DNA from: Primula veris
Taxonomy: Eukaryota; Streptophyta; Magnoliopsida; Ericales; Primulaceae
Assembly (NCBI GenBank): GCA_963682055.1
Contig: OY821750.1
Location: 9,922,501 to 9,986,500, forward strand
DNA length: 64,000 nucleotides
Reading direction: 5' to 3'
In this document: positions 12,229 through 23,351 of the stretch, piece by piece
Numbering within the stretch: the first letter of the stretch is position 1
Layout of the letters: every line of letters begins with the position of its first letter
Position numbers and translations under genes: made by a program
Notes under the pieces: model-generated
Told to the model about the DNA's origin: nothing
The model's database searches: none
Seen by the model: only the letters and a program-made list of their open reading frames with translations

Positions 12229-12691
12229 GTTCCCAACCCATTTCTAAGATGAAAGAGTGATAGACCTAGACCATTTAAAAGGTGAGCATGAGGCTCATAA
12301 TGAAAAAAAGGATCACGAAGGTCGAGAGGGGTGAGTCAAGACACCCTTAACTTGAAACCACCTATGACGAGTGTGTATGGCCGATACTATGTGATGAGCC
12401 ATGGGCTAAATCACTAGAGCACTCGGTTGAATTTTGCCAAGGCAGTCCAAGGCCAAATATGGACAACAACCAAAGGGCTTAGTAAGTGGTGTAGAGAGGG
12501 CAGTGTGTGAGTATTACTATGGTATGCACAAACGCTAAAGGGTTCAAGGCTTTAAGGCTACCAAATAGTAGCATATCAGATTTTACGTCACTATGACAGG
12601 TTCAAGACGCGCGCTACCTGTCCTTATGTAGTGAACTCTTGAGGTTCTCTCGTATGCATTTAGGGGCATTTTTATTTTCAGTCAATTGCAT
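12229..12691 (+). other. 3' untranslated interior of the copia element
   Basis: Between the end of pol and the polypurine tract. No ORF or repeat stands out. Confidence 0.7.
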
Positions 12692-12704
12692 TCATGTGGG
12701 GGAT
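12692..12704 (+). other. Polypurine tract of the copia element
   Basis: ATGTGGGGGAT directly before the TGTTGG start of the 3' LTR, the expected position for plus-strand priming. Confidence 0.75.
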
Positions 12705-14109
12705 TGTTGGAAAACACGTTTTAAACATGGGTGTTTCGAATGGTCATAGGACCAACTTCGAGTCGATATTACATGTGACAACACTGAGTTGTTAATGTCG
12801 TACTCAACGCGTTTGAGTAGCTCGAGTGACTAGCTTCGAAACGGTATATCGCATGACCTATTCGAAGAATGGGTGTGAATATTAATCGGCTTCAAAGTTG
12901 GGTTCTCGAAAGAAGAGAAAACCTTAATGCTGGAAAATGAAATGAATAAATGGAAAACCATTGAGGCTGGGTTAATTTTCCAATATATATACAAGTCCAA
13001 CTCATATAGTTGTTAAACTATTATGTCCACATACACTTAAGTGTATGAGTGTGTACCACACACATGCGTGCTCGCTCGGGTCTCGGGCCTTGGGATTTGG
13101 GATTTGGAATTTGGGGAATGTCTTGGGTCTTGGGTCTTGGGTCTTGGGTCTTGGGTCTTGGGTATTAGGTCAAATCTGAAAAGGGAGTTTTGTATAAAAT
13201 ACAAAAGTAGTCCGTAGAGTTTCCAGCAAATTGAAACGCCAGCATTCAATTAGAATAAATTGCAAATTGAGTGCTGCAGTTTCAGAAATTGAATGGGCGG
13301 ATTCTGGGGGTGTAACTCCCAGAATTAAATGGACCATTATGGATGCGGTTTCTGAAAAGCCTATAAAAGGCTGCCTTCCCCCTCTCATTCATATACAACA
13401 AACACACACAACACAGCATACCATAGCATCATATTAGAGAAAGAATCGCACCACCAACAGCTCGACATGTGGTTCGGTGCCGTTTCCACGCGAGGCACAC
13501 AGTGACAGAAGTTGTACATTGGGAACAAAGTCCCGAGAACCAGAAACCTATAAGGTGGTTCGGGAAATATTGTTTAAGGGAAACTGCTTGCAGTTGCCTC
13601 TTCTTTTTACATTCTGTTTATTTTATTTCAGTCATTTTACATTTTGTTCATTTCATTTCAGTACTGTTTACATTCTGTAATTTACTTTCCAGTCTTTTAC
13701 ATTCTTTAATTTATATTTCCAGTACTGTTTACTTTCCAGTATTTAATTTCCAGATTTTTTCTGTTCTGTAATTTATATTTCAGTTCTGTAATTTTTTTTA
13801 TTTACAGAAACAGTCCAGAAGTTTAGTAATCATACTATTCTGTCTGCCAGTTTCCTTTAATTGACAAACAGTCCAGCAGTATAGTCTTTATACTATTCTG
13901 TTAGACAGTTTTGTACAATTACAATTCAGTCCAGCAGTTTAATAATTTATATTAAATATGTCTGGAATTTATTTATTGCAATTTAATTCTGTACGAGTCA
14001 GGAATTTATAATCGAGTTATATTCCTTTCAAAGTAAAATAAAATTGTTTATTTTCGTTTCAGTCCTTATCTTTTACTTTATTGCTTTTTCGATATAGTAA
14101 GAACCAACA
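12705..14109 (+). repeat. 3' LTR of the copia element
   Basis: 1,405 bp, TGTTGG...CCAACA. Contains a TATA box (CTATAAAAGG at 13361-13370) and a 7-bp GGGTCTT tandem run (about 13119-13165) that is different in the 5' LTR. It carries the 80 bp that the 5' LTR lost. Confidence 0.93.
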
Positions 14110-14114
14110 CAACT
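14110..14114. repeat. Target-site duplication, right (CAACT)
   Basis: Right-hand partner of 6282-6286, directly after the terminal CCAACA of the 3' LTR. Confidence 0.9.
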
Positions 14115-14273
14115 TTGGGAACTAAGAAAACGGAAATATGTGATGAACGCTTTCGTAAAAGATGTGCATAGTGTCGTAAAAGCAAAACAGCTATTAACGT
14201 TTTGCCAGAGCCGGTTTCCAGAAACACGACTTTGTTCTCTTTGATTGCTTTCTCAAGAGCTTCAATTTGAAAA
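14110..14273 (-). pseudogene. DCL2: DCL2-A exon 2, 5' part (helicase motif I), cut by a retrotransposon
   Basis: After the acceptor at 14275-14274 the frame continues with QIEALEKAI and the Walker A motif LETGSGKT, then VFLVPKV, and stops where the 3' LTR begins at 14109. The remaining codons of the exon (VTQ at the end) sit at 6268-6286, beyond the 7.8-kb element. The 5 bp CAACT occurs on both sides (14110-14114 and 6282-6286), as expected for a target-site duplication. The intact gene has a single CAACT at this point. Confidence 0.9.
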
Positions 14274-14709
14274 CTGAAAATGTACATACCAAGTAAGGAA
14301 ACTCAGAGAAAAATTTTAACATAAAAGAAAACATTATCGCAACTCTTACACTTAAATTTGTTTTCGTATTACATTATGCCAAAATACTTGTGTATTAAAA
14401 AAAGCTAATTATCTGATTTGTTTTAAAAAATATATATTAGCTTATAAAAATATTTGTTCTATTTCTTAAAATTTTCTAAATAGATTTTTTTCTTATTAAG
14501 TATTATACGAATGATTGGTTTTTTATTTGATGAGTATAAGTTTGAATTATGTTAGGAGATATATTGTTTCATATATAAATCTATCAAAAAGATTGTCACT
14601 TGTGAATCTTTTTAAATAAATATATTATGTGCTAATTCAAGATATATATTCTGTGTGCTAACAAATTTGATTAGATTTGTTTACGCTTAATTTGTAAGAA
14701 TTATAGAAA

Positions 14710-14790
14710 GCATAACAGCAACCGGAACAGCAAAGTCGGAATTTCAACTGTGGGCTACATCCGACTTCGCTGTTCCGGTTGCTGTTACGC
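14710..14790. repeat. Inverted repeat, 31-bp arms
   Basis: Arms 14710-14740 and 14760-14790 (core AACAGCAACCGGAACAGC) pair at 29 of 31 positions with a 19-base loop. This is a stable hairpin in either strand. It may be the end structure of a small transposon within the 0.8-kb insert. Confidence 0.8.
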
Positions 14791-14794
14791 TGTT

Positions 14795-14842
14795 CAGTTA
14801 GAATTGTGGTTATAACTGCAGTTGCAACCACGGTTCTAACCG
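14795..14842. repeat. Second palindrome beside the first
   Basis: A 48-bp near-palindrome centred on CTGCAG (arms CAGTTAGAATTGTGG and its partner CCACGGTTCTAACCG). It abuts the 31-bp inverted repeat, so the two would form twin hairpins. Confidence 0.7.
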
Positions 14843-15561
14843 AACTTTAAAAATGGATATAACTCAGAATAAAAACGTACTTGAAAGTAAATTCACACGC
14901 ACGTTTTTAAACAGAGTTCATTCAGAACTTTGGGCTAAGATAACCCTTTTAGTATATTTTTCTTCTATTTATTTTTGCCGAAATGTACTTCAAGTACTTT
15001 TATACATTAGTATTAGTCTTGTAGTCAATTTTTTTTTATCTAAAGTTGAATTAACAAATCATAAAGAATTTTGTTTCAACAAAAATAAAATTTTAATGTG
15101 TTTTAGTAACAAAACGAGGCAACCATTTTATCTTTTGACTTTGGGCAACCTGATCGACAGGGCCGGCACTGGTTGTGCGAATTTTTATAAGCAATTGCCT
15201 TTCTTCATAGCTGCTAAAACAAGCCCTTACCGTTCTCTGAAAAATGTTACTTTGATTCTCTATTTTAGTAAAATCTACCCCTGATATAAAGTTGTTGAAT
15301 TGTTATCCATCGAGACTCTCTTGATCAGATAGGATGGGCTAATTCACTATTACTCATGATATTTTATATTCACAATGTCACATTTTTAATGTTTACATCC
15401 TCAATAAGTCACATTTTTTTAAGTTCAACCAATTTACAAAATTACCATTATCCCAACCTATAAATTATTATTTCTCTTTATTAAATCTAAAAATATATAT
15501 ATATGAAAAAAATAACAATATTTTCAAAATTAAAAAAAAAAAGCATAATATTTTTTTAAAA

Positions 15562-17969
15562 GGGGTAATTCCCTATAAGTATCTCATAGCAAATTATATT
15601 CCTCCTAGATATCTTGATAATTTCACGTTTCCCCATAGATACCACTTTTTAATTATTTAATTTATTTACTAAATTATCATATAAACCAAAATATAATATA
15701 CATATTTTATCTTTCTATAAACCAAAAAAAAAATAGTTTTAAATTACAACAAAATAAAAAAACACAAAAAAATTATAAAAATGAAAAAAATCACAAAAAA
15801 TATATAAAATAAACAAAAAATGAAAAAAAAATCATAAAAAAATCATAAAAAAACATAAAAAATTATAAAAAATAAAAAAAATCATAAAAATTTTTATAAA
15901 AAATCACAAAAATAAAAAAAAATTATAAAAATCACAAAAAATAAAAAAATATAAAAAATCACCAAAAATCACAAAAAATTATTAAAAAAATACAAAAATC
16001 AAAAAAAATTATAAAAATTATAAAAAATTTAAAAATTACAAAAAATCACAAAATATAAAAAAAAAATCAAAAAAATTTTAAAAAATTACAAAAAAAAACA
16101 TATAATTTTTTTTGTCACTTTTTATACCGAAAAATCAAAAAAAAATATATAAAAAATGACAAAAAATTATAAAAAAATGACAAAAAATTATAAAAAATTA
16201 TAAAAAAAATTATAAAATCAAAAAAATGAAAAAAACGAAAAAGTTATATAAAAATCACAAAAATCACAAAAAATCACAAAACATTATAAAAAAATAACAA
16301 AAATCACAAAAAAATAATAAAAAATGAAAAAAATCACAAAAAAAAAAGAGAATTATAAAAAAAATGAAAAAATCATAAACTTTTTAAAAAATTACAAAAA
16401 ATATATAATTTTTTTTTGTCAATATAACACTTTTTATACTGAAAAGTGATTTTTTTTATACAAAAAAATGGTTTTTCCATGATAAATGTGCCTTTTTTTT
16501 ATCTGAATGAGCTGAAAGTGCATCTACTTCAGTCAAAAATACATATAATTCAGTCAAAAGCGTATATAGTTCAATAAAAGTGCATATAGTTCAGTCGAAA
16601 GTGTATATAGTTAGTCAAAAATTCATAAATTTGAGTCGAAATTGCATTCAATTCAGCTGAAAGTACATCTAGTTCCGTTGAAAGTGCATACAATTCAGTC
16701 GAAAGTAAATATAGTTCAATAAAACTGAGTATACATATAGTTCAGCTAAAAGTGCATCTGGTTCAGCTGAAAGTACATCTGGTTCAGCTTAAAGTGCATC
16801 TAATTTAGTGAAAAGTACATATAGTTAAGTCAAAAGTGCATATAGTGTAGTCGAAAATGAATATAGTACAGTCGAAAGTGCATATAGTTCTGTTAAAAAT
16901 GCATCTGATTCAACTAAAAGTGCATTTGGTACAACTGAAAGTGCATATGGTTCAGCTGAAAGTGCATATGGTTCAGCTAAAAGTGTATCTGGTTCAGCTG
17001 AAAGTGCATATGGTTCAGACAAAAGTGCATCTAGTTCAATAAAAGTGCATATCGTTCTGTAAAACCTGCATCTAGTTCAACTAAAAGTGCATATGGTTCG
17101 GTTGAAAGTGCATATGGTTCAGCTAAAAGTGTATCTAATTCAGCTGAAACTGCATATGGTTCAGACAAAAGTGCATCTAGTTCAATAAAAGTGCATATCG
17201 TTCTGTAAAACCTGCATCTGGTTCAACTAAAAGTACATCTGGTTCGGCTGATAGTGCATATAGTTCAGCTAAAAATGCATCTGGTTCAGTCGAAAGTGCA
17301 TCTAGTACAGTCGAAAGTGCATAAAGTTCAATAACAATGATTTTTCTTGATTTTTTTATTTTTTTAATATTTTTTTGTGATTTTTTTGTGATTTTTTTCA
17401 TTTTTTATAATTTTATGTGATTTTTTACATTTTTTATAATATTTTGTGATTTTTTTCATTTTTTATAATATTTTGTGATTTTTTTCATTTTTTATTTTTT
17501 TTGTAATTTTTTTAAAATTTTGTGATTTTTTGTGATTTTTTGTGATTTTTTCATTTTTTATAATTTTTTTATGATTTTTTTTAGTTTTTTTTATATTTTT
17601 ATAATATTTTGTGATTTTTTTCATTTTTTATAATTTTATGTGATTTTTTTTATTTTTTGTGATTTTTTGTGATTTTTTTTAATTTTTTTGTGATTTTTTT
17701 TATTTTTTTGTGATTTTTTGTGTTTTTTTTAATAAAAATACATTTTTTTTTAATTTTTGCAATTTTTCATGATTTTTTTCATTTATTTTGAGATTTTTTG
17801 CATTTTATATAATTTTATGTGTTTTTTTTTCATTTTTTATGAAATATATGTACGGCGTTTTAGTAAATAAATTAAATAATTAAAAAGTGGTATCTATAGA
17901 GAATATGAAATTATGAAGGTATTTAGGAGGAATATAATTTCAAAAGTGGTACCTATGGGGCATTATTTG
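15562..17969. mobile_element. Foldback element 1: terminal inverted repeats around a 21-bp minisatellite
   Basis: Flanked by 9-bp TTTTTAAAA at 15553-15561 and 17970-17978. The left arm (GGGGTAATTCCCTATAAG, later ATTATATTCCTCC and AGATACCACTTTTTAATT) is matched in reverse at the right end (about 17860-17969). Behind each unique arm is low-complexity DNA, A-rich on the left (15700-16470), T-rich on the right (17336-17840), so the whole can fold back. The centre is a tandem array. No protein is encoded. The 9-bp duplication suggests a non-autonomous Mutator-like element. The flanking repeat is AT-only, so the exact ends carry some doubt. Confidence 0.7.
16501..17335. repeat. 21-bp minisatellite inside foldback element 1
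   Basis: About 40 degenerate units with core GTTCAGCTGAAAGTGCAT and variable last bases. A block of about 145 bp is itself duplicated (about 17018 and 17163). Because 21 is seven codons, several frames stay open by chance on both strands; these are not genes. Confidence 0.85.
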
Positions 17970-18044
17970 TTTTTAAAACTCACTTAAAAATAGTATTTCA
18001 CAAAAAAAAAAAAAAAATTCATACAAAAAAAAATTGTTTATCCA

Positions 18045-19465
18045 CACAAAAAAATCGACAAAAACCCGAAACAAATAAATAAAACCAAGAAAAAAAAAAC
18101 ATACGAGTTAATAAAAAGTACATACGAGTGCATAAAATGTCTATAAAAATGCATACTATTGCATAAAAAGTCAATAAAGTTACATACGAGTGCATAAAAG
18201 TTCAATAAAATTACATACGAGTGTATAAAAAGTCAATAAAATTACATACAAGTGCATAAAAAGCTAATAAAATATGAATAAAAGTGGATACGGATACATA
18301 AAAGGTGTATAAAAGGTCAATAAAAGTGCATAAAATGTCAATAAAATTGTATATAGATGCAAAAAAAAGTACATAAAATGTCAAAAAAAAAATAAAAATT
18401 CACAAAAAAACCCAAAAAAATTCAAAAAATCAAAATAAACCGAAATAAATAAATAAAATCAAGAAAAAATAAAAATAAATAAAAAATCATACGAGTCAAT
18501 AGAAAGTGCATATAGGTCAATAAAAGTGCATGAAACTTGCATATGATACACGTACATGAAAAGTGCATACAGGTGTATAAAAAGTCAATAAAATTGCATA
18601 TGCGTGCATAAAAATTGCATAAAAATGTGTAAAAATGGATACTGATGCATAAAAGGTCAACAAAAATGTATACGAGTGCATAAAAGGTCAATAAAATTGC
18701 ATACGCTATATAAAAAGTGCAAAAAAAGTCAAAAAATATATAATTCACAAAAAAATCGAAAAATCCCGAAATAAATAATTAAAATCAAGAAAAAAAAAGT
18801 CAATACAATGTGCATTAAAAGTGAATAAAAAATGCATAAAAAGTGCATACGAGTGCATAAAAAGTGCATAAAATATCAATAAAAGTGCATACGAGTGCAT
18901 AAAAGGTCAATATAATTATATACGAGTGCATAAAATATGCATACAAGTGGATACGGGTGCATAAAATGTCAATACAAGTACATAAAAAGTACATAAAAAA
19001 ATAAAAAAAAATCAAAAAATCGAAAAAACCCGAAATAAATAAATAAAATTAAGAAAAAATAAAATAAAATAAAAAATCGTACGAGTCAATAGAAAGTGCA
19101 TAAAAGGTGTATACGGTTCAATAAAAGGGCATAAAACTTACATTCGATGCAGATGCATAAAAATGCATACATGTGCATAAAAGGTCAATAAAAGTGCATA
19201 CGAGTGCATAAAAGATCAATAAAATTGCATACGAGTGCATAAAAGTGTATAAAAGTGAATACGGATGCATAAAATATCGATAAAAGTGTAAACTTGTGCA
19301 TAAAAGGTCAATAAAATTGCATACGGTGCATAAAATTGCATAAAAATGTCAAAAAATATAAAAATTCACAGCAATAAAAAATCAAAAAAATCCGAAATAA
19401 ATAACTAAAATTAAAAATAATAATAATAATAAATCATACGGGTCAATAGAAAGTGCATACGAGTT
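18045..19465. repeat. Composite tandem array, units of about 270-375 bp
   Basis: An anchor like CGAAATAAATAAATAAAA recurs near 18065, 18440, 18763, 19030 and 19393. Between anchors are runs of a short motif (GAGTGCATAAAAGGTCAATA and variants). It lies within intron 1 of DCL2-A and adjoins foldback element 1. No coding content. Confidence 0.75.
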
Positions 19466-20120
19466 TCATAAAAGTTGGTTCCTTTTTAAACCAAAAAATT
19501 TTAAATCCACAGTTGTGTAAAAAAAATAGATTTTTTTTTTAATCTAAACAAAAAAGCAGTAAAACTTGCACCATCAAGCCTACATACATGTGGATAAGAA
19601 TGTATAAGTATAACAAACCAAAGATGACATTAGTGTAAATCATCAAATGTGTAAAAAAAAAACACTAGAATATAGTTTTTCCCAAAATATTGAATAGAAG
19701 CCTAGGAAGCATATTCTTTCTAATTCTACAATTCAATTTTGAAACTCTCTCGTATATACATAAATAGATTATAGAGAGAATGCATACATATATATAATTA
19801 TATATAGATAGATATACGTGTCATCGTCGTTGCCACTGTCAGCGGAGGGCCTCTCCGTCGAAGATCTAGTGGGTTTACAGAGTTTCCGTAGGGGGTGACG
19901 GCAGTGATCCGTTAGAGAGATAGAGCGATATAGTGAGAAATATGGGGAGTTCTATTTTACATATTATAATTGCTAACAAATATAAAAGACGTGGGATCAT
20001 CAATCCCACGTCTACGTGGCTTTAATTTTTATTTTTTTCTTCTTTTCTTCATCACGTGTGGCTGCAAATTTTTTCTTTTTTCTTCTTCTTCTGTTCTTCT
20101 CTTCTTCAGTTCGTTTTTAC
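19466..20120. other. AT-rich stretch with a short GC-rich islet
   Basis: Mostly AT-rich. A GC-richer segment at about 19815-19925 has no recognisable ORF. A perfect 11-bp-arm hairpin is listed separately at 19987-20013. Confidence 0.4.
19987..20013. repeat. Hairpin with 11-bp arms
   Basis: AGACGTGGGAT and ATCCCACGTCT pair around a 5-base loop. Contains ACGTG, a G-box-like core, which may be coincidence. It is not followed by a T-run that would suggest a terminator. Confidence 0.6.
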
Positions 20121-20124
20121 TTTT

Positions 20125-20632
20125 AATATATTAAACAATTCCTCAATTTTACCCAAAAACTTCCCCAATTTTATCCCAAAAAAACCATAACCATCAACCA
20201 TCAAATTCCTTCGTATATCAAATTAATATATTTTTTTATCAAATCAACATTACTCTACCACTACAATTATTCCCAATTTTACCAACAAAAAAAAACCTCT
20301 CCCAATTTACCCAAAAAAAAAAACTTTCCAAAAAAAAAACCCTAACCATCAACAATCAAACTCCTTCGTATATCAAATTAAAAAAAAAAATTCCCAAAAA
20401 AACTCTAACCATCAACAATCAAACTCTTTCATATATCAAATTAATATATTTTTTTATCAAATCAACATCACTCTACCACTACAATTATCCTCAATTTTAC
20501 CAAAAAAAAAAAAAACTCACCCAATTTACCCAAAAAAAAAACTTTCCAAAAAAAAACACTAACCATCAACAATCAAACTCCTTCCTATATCAAATTAATA
20601 TATTTTTTTATCAAATCAATATCACTTCCCGA
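20125..20632. repeat. Direct repeats of about 60-220 bp
   Basis: The phrase AACCATCAACAATCAAACTC plus ATATCAAATTAATATATT recurs near 20190, 20345, 20408 and 20565, with A-runs of differing length. This is local duplication in AT-rich intron DNA. Confidence 0.7.
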
Positions 20633-20762
20633 GAAATATGAGGTCGCAGAGAGATGCTTCGAACTGTAAAATTAGAATTTTAGATCTATTTATATTTTTT
20701 TTATATAAAGTGTGACTAAATGAGAATAGTGATCTTATGTTGTGTGACATTTCAGGTATTAA

Positions 20763-21642
20763 GGCCTCGTTTGTTTACCGGATATGGAAGGGGGATTGGA
20801 CCGGATATATTGTTGGCCTCACTTATACTCTGTTTGGCAGTGTTATTTAAGATTTGGACTACAAGTACCCAGTGGACATCAAATGATGATTATAGATGTA
20901 TATAGAAAGACAGAGAGGGGTTGGTATAAGTTATCCTTGTCCGGACCATTACCAAAATAGTCTTTCCTTTTGTAGTTGTCATCCATCTTTTCTCATTATA
21001 TAATCATATCAAAGATAAAATACATACACATTCACTTAAAAAGAACCAATAGATAACACTGATACACACATCCAATCCATAGCAAAGAAAATACTTCATT
21101 AATGGATGCCTTATTTCGTGCAATAAAAGGTGAAATTTTGAAATTAAAAACTTTTCAATTAGAAAATTTGTCCTTTTCTTTTCTCTACTTTTTTTTATAC
21201 CCTTTTATGGACTAATTGGTATATGTGGCTAGTGTTTATTTGTCAATTAGAGTTTGATGGGTTTTGTAATCGTAAATAGAGACTTTTTGCTGTGTTTTTG
21301 TGTTTATCACTTCTTGCTTTTTTAAAGTTGAAAGTTGAATTTTTAAATTATTTGTATATTGTTATTGTTTATTTGTCAGTGTGATTTAAGGATTTTTATT
21401 TTATGAAATTTCATGTTTTGTAAACTACACCAGCTCAATTTGTTTTTGTTTTTTTGGCAAAACGGTATAATAGCACTTCATTACATATTAATCCGATTTA
21501 ATTATTAACCGTAGTCAGTCAATCAAACAGAAAAATGAGACTAATCAATAGGATTCTTAGTACAAGTCTTATCCCACATTCATTACTAATACCACTTGTA
21601 CTCTATATACTGGTATTATTAATCACTCAAACAAGCAGGGCC
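20763..21642. mobile_element. PIF/Harbinger-like (Tourist-type) non-autonomous element
   Basis: Ends GGCCTCGTTTGTTT on the left and, in reverse, GGCCCTGCTTGTTTG on the right, flanked by TAA on both sides (20760-20762, 21643-21645). A TWA target and GGCC(T)..TTGTTTG ends are typical of this superfamily. 880 bp, no transposase frame. It sits in intron 1 of DCL2-A just 3' of exon 1. Confidence 0.6.
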
Positions 21643-21692
21643 TAAGTTTTGAAAGTGTGACTTATTAGTATTTTTCCTTTAAAAAAAATAAC

Positions 21693-21754
21693 CTTCTGGC
21701 AAAAGGGAGAGGCAATTGTTCAGTTCCATCCACTGCCATTTCAAATGTTTCCAT
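21693..21754 (-). pseudogene. DCL2: DCL2-A exon 1 (start codon exon)
   Basis: ATG at 21754 opens a 62-nt exon ending AGAAG before GT at 21692-21691. It reads like exon 1 of the intact copy (shared MAVDGTEQ, then FAR at the border) but is three codons shorter. The reading frame is open. The exon lies about 7.4 kb from exon 2, against about 1.3 kb in the intact gene, because of insertions in intron 1. Confidence 0.85.
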
Positions 21755-22352
21755 TTCTCTTCTTTAACTAAAATAAACCAATAAAAATTATTAATTAATA
21801 CTATATCAAAAAAAAACAGCATAGGTGTGAGTAAAAAAACCAACAAAAATCAAATTTTTGTTGGAATATACAATAACTTAGAAAGACTTTTGATTTTTCT
21901 ACAAAGACTTGATCTTTATACACCCAAGAAATAAACCATACATGACAAAACCAAGCTCCTATATACTAGTACTAAAGTAAAGTAATAAAGTATATAAAGA
22001 AATTGGACTTCTGAGGTCATGTCCCCACGTCACATTACATTGTCTATTTCTTTTTAACGTAAAAAAGAAATCAAGCCATTTATTTATAATAAAAAAAAAA
22101 TAATTTTTACCATATAATTTTACTAAAATTTATTAAAAATAATAATTTGACACCCCCAATAATTTATTATTTCACTAAGCATTAACTTTTATGTAATTTC
22201 AGCACCCCGCCTTTAAGGTTCCTTATTTTACCCCGTTGACCATGCTCATGCGTACCCGTACGTCATAAGTCTTACTGTAAGTTAATTCCACCTAGTTGAA
22301 TTGTTGTTCTATTTTCATGAGTTGGATGTTATCGACCCTGATAACCTTGTAA
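21755..22352 (-). promoter_or_regulatory. 5' flank and probable promoter of DCL2-A
   Basis: The first 250 bp upstream of the ATG at 21754 are similar to the 5' flank of DCL2-B. A TTTATATA motif at about 21990-21998 (minus strand), some 240 nt before the ATG, is a plausible TATA box. The position resembles that of the intact copy, but no transcription start can be proven. Confidence 0.4.
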
Positions 22353-22361
22353 TAAATATTA

Positions 22362-23351
22362 GGGGCAATTAACAAAAACATATCATACCCCTATTATATT
22401 ACCAAAAACATACTCTCAAAAGTTAAATTATCAAAAACATACCTATATATAATTATTATTTTTCTAATTCTAATCAAATCATAATGTAACATATCTCTCT
22501 CTAACCGCAACTCTCTCTCTCTAATCGCACTCATCTCTCTAACACACGATAATTGCAACTCTTTCTAATACGTGCTAATCATCCATCTCTCTCTAAAAAT
22601 GATTAAAAACTCACAAAATATGTATATGCTAATTATAAAATGTTATAACCTAATTTTAAAACTTCATACCCTAATTTCAAAAACTTCATACCATAATTTG
22701 AAAATTTCATACTCTAATTTTAAAACTTCATATCCTAATTTCAAAACTTCATACCCTAATTTTAAAACTTCATACCCTAATTTTAAAATTTCATACCTAA
22801 TTTCAAAACTTCATACCCTACATATAAATTTCTCTTAATATTATACATATGAATTCTTCTCTTTCAACTTGAAACTCACAATATTTACAATAGTCTCAAA
22901 ACTCAATAAATAGAAAACAATCTCACCAATTTCATATATTTTTCGTATATTACGGGGTATCAAATAGTGTAATATTTGTGTATTACATATGTATATATCT
23001 GTATTTATATGTATATGGATATCTATATAATCTAGATGGTATTCGGTAGTTAGTGGCGGGTTTTCGTGGTGGAGGAAGGGAGAGATATGAAGTGGGATAT
23101 TAAAGATACATAGAAGAATGGATGAGGGAGAGATAAAGAAAAAAATTGGTGAGAGAGAAGAATGAAGAAATACATAGAAAAATTGGTGAGAAACAAGAAT
23201 GAGGAGAGAGAGAGTAAGATGAGAGAGAGATAAAGAAAATAATAAACAACATTAAATTTAAATTTGTTTGATATGTTTTTTATAGTTAAAGTTGTAAGGG
23301 TATGTTTTTGGTAATTTAATTTCAAAAGTGGTATGTTTTATTAATTTATCC
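22362..23351. mobile_element. Foldback element 2, related to element 1
   Basis: 990 bp flanked by 9-bp TAAATATTA (22353-22361 and 23352-23360). Left arm starts GGGGCAATTAACAAAAAC; right arm in reverse reads GGATAAATTAATAAAAC, then ATACCACTTTTGAAATTA, a string also present in the right arm of element 1. The inside has CT-rich and GA-rich parts and a 21-bp minisatellite. No ORF of note. Likely the same non-autonomous family as 15562-17969. Confidence 0.75.
22650..22820. repeat. 21-bp minisatellite inside foldback element 2
   Basis: About eight units of a 21-bp motif with core AACTTCATACCCTAATTT. The sequence is unrelated to that of element 1 but the unit length is the same. Confidence 0.8.

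Larger units (their letters stand above)
6287..14109 (+). mobile_element. Ty1/copia LTR retrotransposon, complete but non-coding-competent, inserted in DCL2-A exon 2
   Basis: Two LTRs (TGTTGG...CCAACA) bound a 5.1-kb interior with gag and pol in the order protease, integrase, reverse transcriptase, RNase H, which defines Ty1/copia. The target duplication is CAACT. It lies antisense to the DCL2 copy it interrupts. The coding frame is broken by four in-frame stops and one frameshift. In two LTR segments of about 200 bp compared by eye the LTRs differ by roughly 5-7 percent, so insertion is old but younger than the DCL2 duplication it landed in. Lineage within copia not assigned. Confidence 0.95.
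14274..15561 (-). other. Start of intron 1 of DCL2-A, with an 0.8-kb insert
   Basis: 14274-14345 and about 15185-15345 match intron 1 of the intact copy. The part between, about 14346-15180, has no counterpart there and includes two palindromes. The open frame at 14853-15284 has no recognisable motif and I do not call it a gene. Confidence 0.55.
1..21754 (-). pseudogene. DCL2: DCL2-A: broken, left-truncated tandem copy of Dicer-like 2
   Basis: Thirteen exons can be matched one by one to the intact copy at 24889-40684, in the same order and with the same borders: 1 (21693-21754), 2 (14110-14273 plus 6268-6286), 3 (6032-6145), 4 (about 5657-5776), 5 (4987-5071), 6 (4584-4651), 7 (4282-4422), 8 (3526-3654), 9 (3302-3432), 10 (2585-2702), 11 (2002-2197), 12 (1522-1682), 13 (916-1134). 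The encoded part is the DExD/H helicase and the start of DUF283; PAZ and RNase III exons would lie left of base 1. Lesions: an LTR retrotransposon inside exon 2, TAA as first codon of exon 3, loss of the exon 4 donor, +1 frameshift in exon 9, loss of the exon 10 donor, TAG in exon 13. It cannot make a full DCL2. Many exons are still clean, so decay is fairly recent. Transcription of fragments is possible but not visible here. Confidence 0.93.

Noticed and set aside
14853..15284. 143-codon plus-strand frame
   Set aside because: No recognisable domain, AT-driven composition, and its right part matches DCL2-B intron 1 DNA.
16501..17335. Array that looks superficially like CRISPR repeats
   Set aside because: Units are contiguous and degenerate with no unique spacers, and the genome is a plant.
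16825..17401. Open frames of 60-75 codons on both strands with seven-residue repeats
   Set aside because: They arise because a 21-bp tandem unit keeps all frames periodic. No start context, no homology, both strands open.
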